64,000 nucleotides of DNA, taken from NCBI RefSeq assembly GCF_002368195.1, contig NZ_AP018178.1, positions 2,426,238-2,490,237 of the forward strand. The letters are read 5' to 3'. The position numbers and the translations under genes were made by a program. The notes under the pieces were generated by a model, which saw nothing but the letters and a program-made list of their open reading frames with translations, was not told where the DNA came from and searched no databases. This document shows, piece by piece, positions 61,157 to 64,000 of the stretch. Every line of letters begins with the position of its first letter. Positions within the stretch are counted from its first letter, which is position 1. This DNA is from Calothrix sp. NIES-2100 (GTDB lineage: Bacteria; Cyanobacteriota; Cyanobacteriia; Cyanobacteriales; Nostocaceae).

Positions 61157-61189
61157 GCGATCGCACTCCTCACTACAAAGTGCGATCGC
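61157..61189. repeat. HIP1-armed hairpin
   Basis: GCGATCGCACT (61157-61167) and AGTGCGATCGC (61179-61189) with an 11-nt loop CCTCACTACAA, a close relative of 59941-59971 (same arms and CCTCA loop start). Confidence 0.75.
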
Positions 61190-61219
61190 GGTTGTCCAAT
61201 GACCAATGACCAATGACCA

Positions 61220-61426
61220 ATGACCAACAACAAACCCAAGAAAAAGACCGAGGTCTTCAACACCGGACAGGTTGAAGAATACCAAATTGGACTGGAATTT
61301 GAAGAAATAGAATGCCCTACCTGTGGCGGTGGTGGCGAAGTAGTAGAGGAGTGGGAAGGAAACACTTACCGAGACTGCTGTGATGATTGCGGCGGTAGTG
61401 GTGTTTTTTATCTCAAGTCTTATTAA
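61220..61426 (+). CDS. Small DnaJ-type zinc-ribbon protein
   Basis: 68 residues. IECPTCGGGGEVVEEWEG and YRDCCDDCGGSGVFY carry two CxxCGGxG-type knuckles, as in the DnaJ Cys-rich domain; four Cys are set to bind one zinc. An alternative ATG lies in the heptamer repeats just upstream, so the start is uncertain. Role unknown, perhaps a host-shut-off or scaffold factor of the element. Confidence 0.7.
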   Translation: MTNNKPKKKTEVFNTGQVEEYQIGLEFEEIECPTCGGGGEVVEEWEGNTYRDCCDDCGGSGVFYLKSY

Positions 61427-61514
61427 CAGCTAACAACCTGATTTCAAATGCTTAAAAATGTGCTTCCTAGCAGCTACAACCGCTAGGAGGCAAACTACAA
61501 AACCTGACTAAATT

Positions 61515-62423
61515 ATGACATTAAAATCCCCAAAAACTCTGTCACCTAGGACAGAAAAAGAACTGGCATTTTTCCTTGAATATAATACCATTCCTCTGAC
61601 TCAAGCATTGTGGGAATGGATAGCAATACAGGGAAAGATAGGCACTCAAATCGAGATTGACCTAGAAGACTTTGAGAAATTCACCGACAAGCATAGAGGT
61701 AGTAAATTTGCTCGGTGGTGGATGAAAAAGAAATTTCACTGGCTAGTTAACAACCGCATAGTTCACATCGTTAAAGAATTTAGCAATACAGCATACAGAG
61801 TAATTTTAAGACCTTTTGACTGGTTAAAACCACGTAAAAAAAACTCGCAAAAACACTTGCAAAATTGCAACTCAACTTGCGATTTAGACACCTCAAACGA
61901 GCAATCTGTCGGGGACGGGGTGAACAACAACAACACTCATATTAATAAGATATCTGAAAGCGAACGTGATGAGTTACGTAAGGTACTTGAGGTTGTCAAA
62001 CTTTGCGAGCAATACGGTTATGACCCACTTGTTGTAAAGAAATTACCACTCAATCCTTCTATTGCTCAAATCAAAGCCAACTTAGAGCAATGGTCATCAC
62101 AGCAGTATGAGGAATTAGAAAGGCGCTACGACATTCTAAAACTTTGTGCTGATTATGGAATTTATTACAATCCTCAGACGACTGGTACTCAAGAATTATT
62201 TGAATCATCCATTGAGAATGTTGAATTAGCACTCAAGCACTTTATTAAAAAGGGTGGATTTGAGAAACGTGGCAATGGTAAACCAATTATCTCTAATCCT
62301 CAAGGTTGGTTGATTAAGTGCTTACGGGAAGGTTGGTATTATATCTGGCCCGATAAAGTCCAAGACTTTTTTGACATCTTGAGTAATTTCCTACCAAAGA
62401 ACATCCCAAGAGATTACTCCTAA
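61515..62423 (+). CDS. Probable plasmid/phage replication initiator
   Basis: A 302-residue protein. The N-terminal 110 residues look like a winged-helix domain (TQALWEWIAIQGKIGTQIEI, ARWWMKKKFHWLVNNRIVHI). An Asn/Ser-rich linker (NNNNTHINKISESERDE) follows. The C-terminal region ends in ISNPQGWLIKCLREGWYYIW, a motif recalling the NPxGxLxxALREGW pattern of DnaD-like and RepA-type initiators. The nearby 21-bp repeats could be its binding sites. Assignment is by pattern, not by a search. Confidence 0.55.
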   Translation: MTLKSPKTLSPRTEKELAFFLEYNTIPLTQALWEWIAIQGKIGTQIEIDLEDFEKFTDKHRGSKFARWWMKKKFHWLVNNRIVHIVKEFSNTAYRVILRPFDWLKPRKKNSQKHLQNCNSTCDLDTSNEQSVGDGVNNNNTHINKISESERDELRKVLEVVKLCEQYGYDPLVVKKLPLNPSIAQIKANLEQWSSQQYEELERRYDILKLCADYGIYYNPQTTGTQELFESSIENVELALKHFIKKGGFEKRGNGKPIISNPQGWLIKCLREGWYYIWPDKVQDFFDILSNFLPKNIPRDYS

Positions 62424-62487
62424 AACTCAAGAAAGAAAAAATAGCCGCAACAGCGGCCCATCTACATCTACCTATCAAAGGAAAATT

Positions 62488-62682
62488 ATGTCAGATTTAC
62501 TCTTCGACCGTCAGCAAGTCCAAATTTTTAAAAACTGGATACGCCGTCGCTTTATCACCGAAGCTGATTTCCAACAGATGCCAGTAGCAGTGGCACTTGC
62601 CTGGTCAGAAGCATTGAAGGAAATGTCAGAATCCGTTCGCTATGAGATAGTCCCGTTTCGCCGTCGCGGTGGTGAGTCATGA
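62488..62682 (+). CDS. Small protein of unknown function
   Basis: 64 residues, MSDLLFDRQQVQIFKNWIRR RFITEADFQQMP then a helix and a basic end PFRRRGGES. An AAAGGAAAATT context precedes the ATG. The stop overlaps the next start (ATGA), so it is coupled to the 164-residue gene. Confidence 0.65.
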   Translation: MSDLLFDRQQVQIFKNWIRRRFITEADFQQMPVAVALAWSEALKEMSESVRYEIVPFRRRGGES

Positions 62683-63173
62683 GGCAGTTAGATTTATTTG
62701 ACTTGAGTGCGATCGCGCCACCGCCACCCCCGGCTATTTACGATCCGGCTTGGGATGATAAAGTTGATACTCAAATTGCCAGTAACGGGTTTGATAATTC
62801 CCGTACTTCTCCTGAGTGTCCATCGTCTCAGGAGAATTTTTCTGATACTGTTCTGGAGCAAGTTACACCAGATACCGAACAAAGCTCAAACCTTGATTTT
62901 TCTGTTCTGGAGCAAGCAAAATCAGTTACAAGGCAATCTGCTCCAGAACAGTGTCATTGGGTAGAAAAGTATACAGTCACCCGCCACGGCAAAGAGCATT
63001 ATTACTACCGCTATTTGTGGATGTCCGGTCGCAAGCTGCACCACGTTCATATACCAGGGGGAAATTCCCAAAGTGCGATCGCAAAAAATCGAAAATCGGA
63101 AGTTGAAAGTGCGATCGCGGATGGTCAAACACCCGGCGAAATTCAAATTTTAATCAAATCATGGAGCAACTAA
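62679..63173 (+). CDS. Protein of unknown function with basic C-terminal domain
   Basis: 164 residues. A Pro-rich, disordered N-terminus (AIAPPPPPAIYDPAWDDKVD) is followed by two similar segments (SDTVLEQVTPDTEQSS and FSVLEQAKSVTRQSAPEQ). A compact C-terminal domain (WVEKYTVTRHGKEHYYYRYL, WMSGRKLHHVHIPGG) then ends with IADGQTPGEIQILIKSW. That domain resembles small cyanobacterial plasmid proteins with a YYYRY motif. Two HIP1 octamers lie within its coding sequence. Confidence 0.65.
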   Translation: MRQLDLFDLSAIAPPPPPAIYDPAWDDKVDTQIASNGFDNSRTSPECPSSQENFSDTVLEQVTPDTEQSSNLDFSVLEQAKSVTRQSAPEQCHWVEKYTVTRHGKEHYYYRYLWMSGRKLHHVHIPGGNSQSAIAKNRKSEVESAIADGQTPGEIQILIKSWSN

Positions 63174-63175
63174 CA

Positions 63176-63403
63176 ATGGAAACAAGTCGAGAACAGCATC
63201 TGCAATGGGCTAAACAAAGAGCGCTGCAGGTACTTGAATATTACGGCAGCCCCTCACAAGCACTTATCTCTTTGTCTAATGACTTGATGAAACATTCCGA
63301 ACTTAGAACTCACGCGGCCATAGAACTTGGTACTCAACTGTTCATTGTCGGTAAGCTAGGCACGGTTGCTGCAATGCGTAAGTTTATTGAAGACTGTAGC
63401 TAG
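63176..63403 (+). CDS. Small helical protein of unknown function
   Basis: 75 residues from the ATG at 63176, which follows the previous stop by 2 nt and has GGAG at 63163-63166; an ATG at 63161 inside the previous gene is in frame. REQHLQWAKQRALQVLEYYG, SPSQALISLSNDLMKHSELR then GTQLFIVGKLGTVAAMRKF are helical. Proteins of this type occur on cyanobacterial phages and plasmids. The stop overlaps the converging gene by 4 nt. Confidence 0.65.
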   Translation: METSREQHLQWAKQRALQVLEYYGSPSQALISLSNDLMKHSELRTHAAIELGTQLFIVGKLGTVAAMRKFIEDCS

Positions 63404-63735
63404 TCCTCACCAAACAGTAAGTCTGGGTTCTCTTGCAGCAGCTTCTGAAGCTTCCGCAACTCATCCCAGGCACGGGTTTTAATATCTAATTCCCTAGAGT
63501 GCTGGTTTGAGTGGTAACGAGTACGTTTGTATTCAATGTACTTTTCGATTACTTCCAAGACTAAAAAAATATCCCCCGCTCGCTGAGAGATATCCACAGA
63601 AATGTTATGAAATTCATCAATCTTTCTAGCATACGCCATCACTGGATTTTCTAGCGTGATGGGTACGCGAATGGTTTTAGTTTTCCCATGTCGCCAACTG
63701 CTGCCACTGTCCCAAGTTGTTTTATTCCTTGCCAT
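63400..63735 (-). CDS. Predicted ribbon-helix-helix-like DNA-binding protein
   Basis: 111 residues. GKTKTIRVPITLENPVMAYA with RKIDEFHNI matches the common cyanobacterial small-protein motif KTxTIRVP(I/V)xL followed by helices, an RHH-type arrangement. The remainder is helical (RAWDELRKLQKLLQENPDLL). A 17-bp palindrome and two 21-bp repeats lie immediately upstream of its start, so it may bind its own promoter. Confidence 0.65.
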   Translation of the reverse strand: MARNKTTWDSGSSWRHGKTKTIRVPITLENPVMAYARKIDEFHNISVDISQRAGDIFLVLEVIEKYIEYKRTRYHSNQHSRELDIKTRAWDELRKLQKLLQENPDLLFGED

Positions 63736-63746
63736 ATCGCCTCAAG

Positions 63747-63763
63747 TGCCGTGTCACACGGCA
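63747..63763. promoter_or_regulatory. 17-bp palindrome upstream of the leftward RHH-like gene
   Basis: TGCCGTGT and ACACGGCA around a single C, 12 nt from the start codon at 63735. It is well placed as an operator. Confidence 0.65.
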
Positions 63764-63776
63764 ATTTTATCAATAG

Positions 63777-63818
63777 CTCCGAACATTAGCTAGCTAGCTC
63801 CGAGCATTACCTAGCAAG
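63777..63818. repeat. Two tandem 21-bp repeats matching 60432-60494
   Basis: CTCCGAACATTAGCTAGCTA plus one base (63777-63797) and CTCCGAGCATTACCTAGCAA plus one base (63798-63818), then TTGAGG. The unit and trailing sequence are the same as in the array 3.3 kb to the left. Confidence 0.85.
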
Positions 63819-64000
63819 TTGAGGTTTGCCAACCGACATCGATGTTTATCCCCCTTGTCCCCCTGCTCCCATAGTGTCAAGCATTCTCAATAAGGTAGTT
63901 TGAGGCGATCGCCATTTTTAGAGGCCCGCCCGTAGGGGTGAAAGCGTTGATTTTTCGTGATTATTTTCTGACAAAGTGCTTAAAAGCAAAATTATTATTG

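Noticed and set aside
1..64000. tRNA or rRNA genes
   Set aside because: No cloverleaf with a GGTTCGAATCC-type T-arm or rRNA sequence was recognised by eye; a dedicated scan could still find one.

Overview
The window looks like a chromosomal segment of a filamentous, probably heterocystous (Nostocales-type) cyanobacterium. The evidence is the dense HIP1 octamer GCGATCGC, the short tandem heptanucleotide repeats between genes, the C-terminal half of a split-intein DnaE, and many cyanobacterial families (DUF6464, DUF1825, DUF4112, TPR-CHAT, pentapeptide and HEAT proteins). No rRNA, tRNA or CRISPR array was recognised. The genus is inferred, not shown.

Layout. 0.1-8 kb: gatA, dnaE C-half with split intein, a PD-(D/E)XK-like protein, a DUF6464 protein, a histidine-kinase remnant, a NADAR protein, a TPR protein and a family 4 uracil-DNA glycosylase. 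8-15.5 kb: an acyl-CoA-dehydrogenase-like flavoprotein, a tnpB-less IS200/IS605 remnant, and dhaK and dhaL, which are separated by a dihydrouridine synthase and a lipoprotein beta-helix (GH55/pectate-lyase-like) gene. 15.7-21.2 kb: an AT-rich pocket with a 1082-residue protein of unknown family, divergent from a thermolysin-family (M4) protease whose pro-region is a separate gene. 21.2-26 kb: a nitrilase-family amidase, a marC pseudogene, an AmpG-like transporter, a GNAT enzyme with a repeat inserted in frame, and a HEAT protein. 26-40 kb: a 21-bp tandem repeat, a TPR-CHAT protein made of recently amplified 120-bp units, a GH63-like hydrolase, egtD, a pentapeptide protein, DUF4112 and a Ser/Thr kinase with a repetitive tail. 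40-52 kb: a broken Pvc16/DUF4255 gene (contractile-injection family), HhH, TM2 and DUF1825 proteins, a class A PBP, tyrS-pyrF, an LD-carboxypeptidase, DUF2141 and a PG-binding/HEAT membrane protein. 52-56 kb: an ArsR-family regulator with a palindromic operator in front of a compact pstSCAB operon.

From about 56 kb to the end the content becomes accessory and plasmid-like: an Rpn-family remnant, an atypical IS110-family transposase with its catalytic residues intact, a leftward string of small unknown genes including a nonsense-interrupted paralogue, and then a rightward module. That module holds a ribbon-helix-helix gene ending on a textbook -1 slippery heptamer, a zinc-ribbon protein, a likely replication initiator and several small genes. 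Matching 21-bp repeats sit at both ends of the rightward module, and this looks like an integrated or decaying plasmid or mobile element.

The items I rate highest are the putative programmed frameshift (60926-60932), the paired 21-bp repeats, the IS110-type element with a possible bridge-RNA leader, the two-polypeptide M4 protease beside a giant orphan, and the ArsR-pst arrangement. All functions are read from sequence motifs and memory of the families; nothing was searched or computed.
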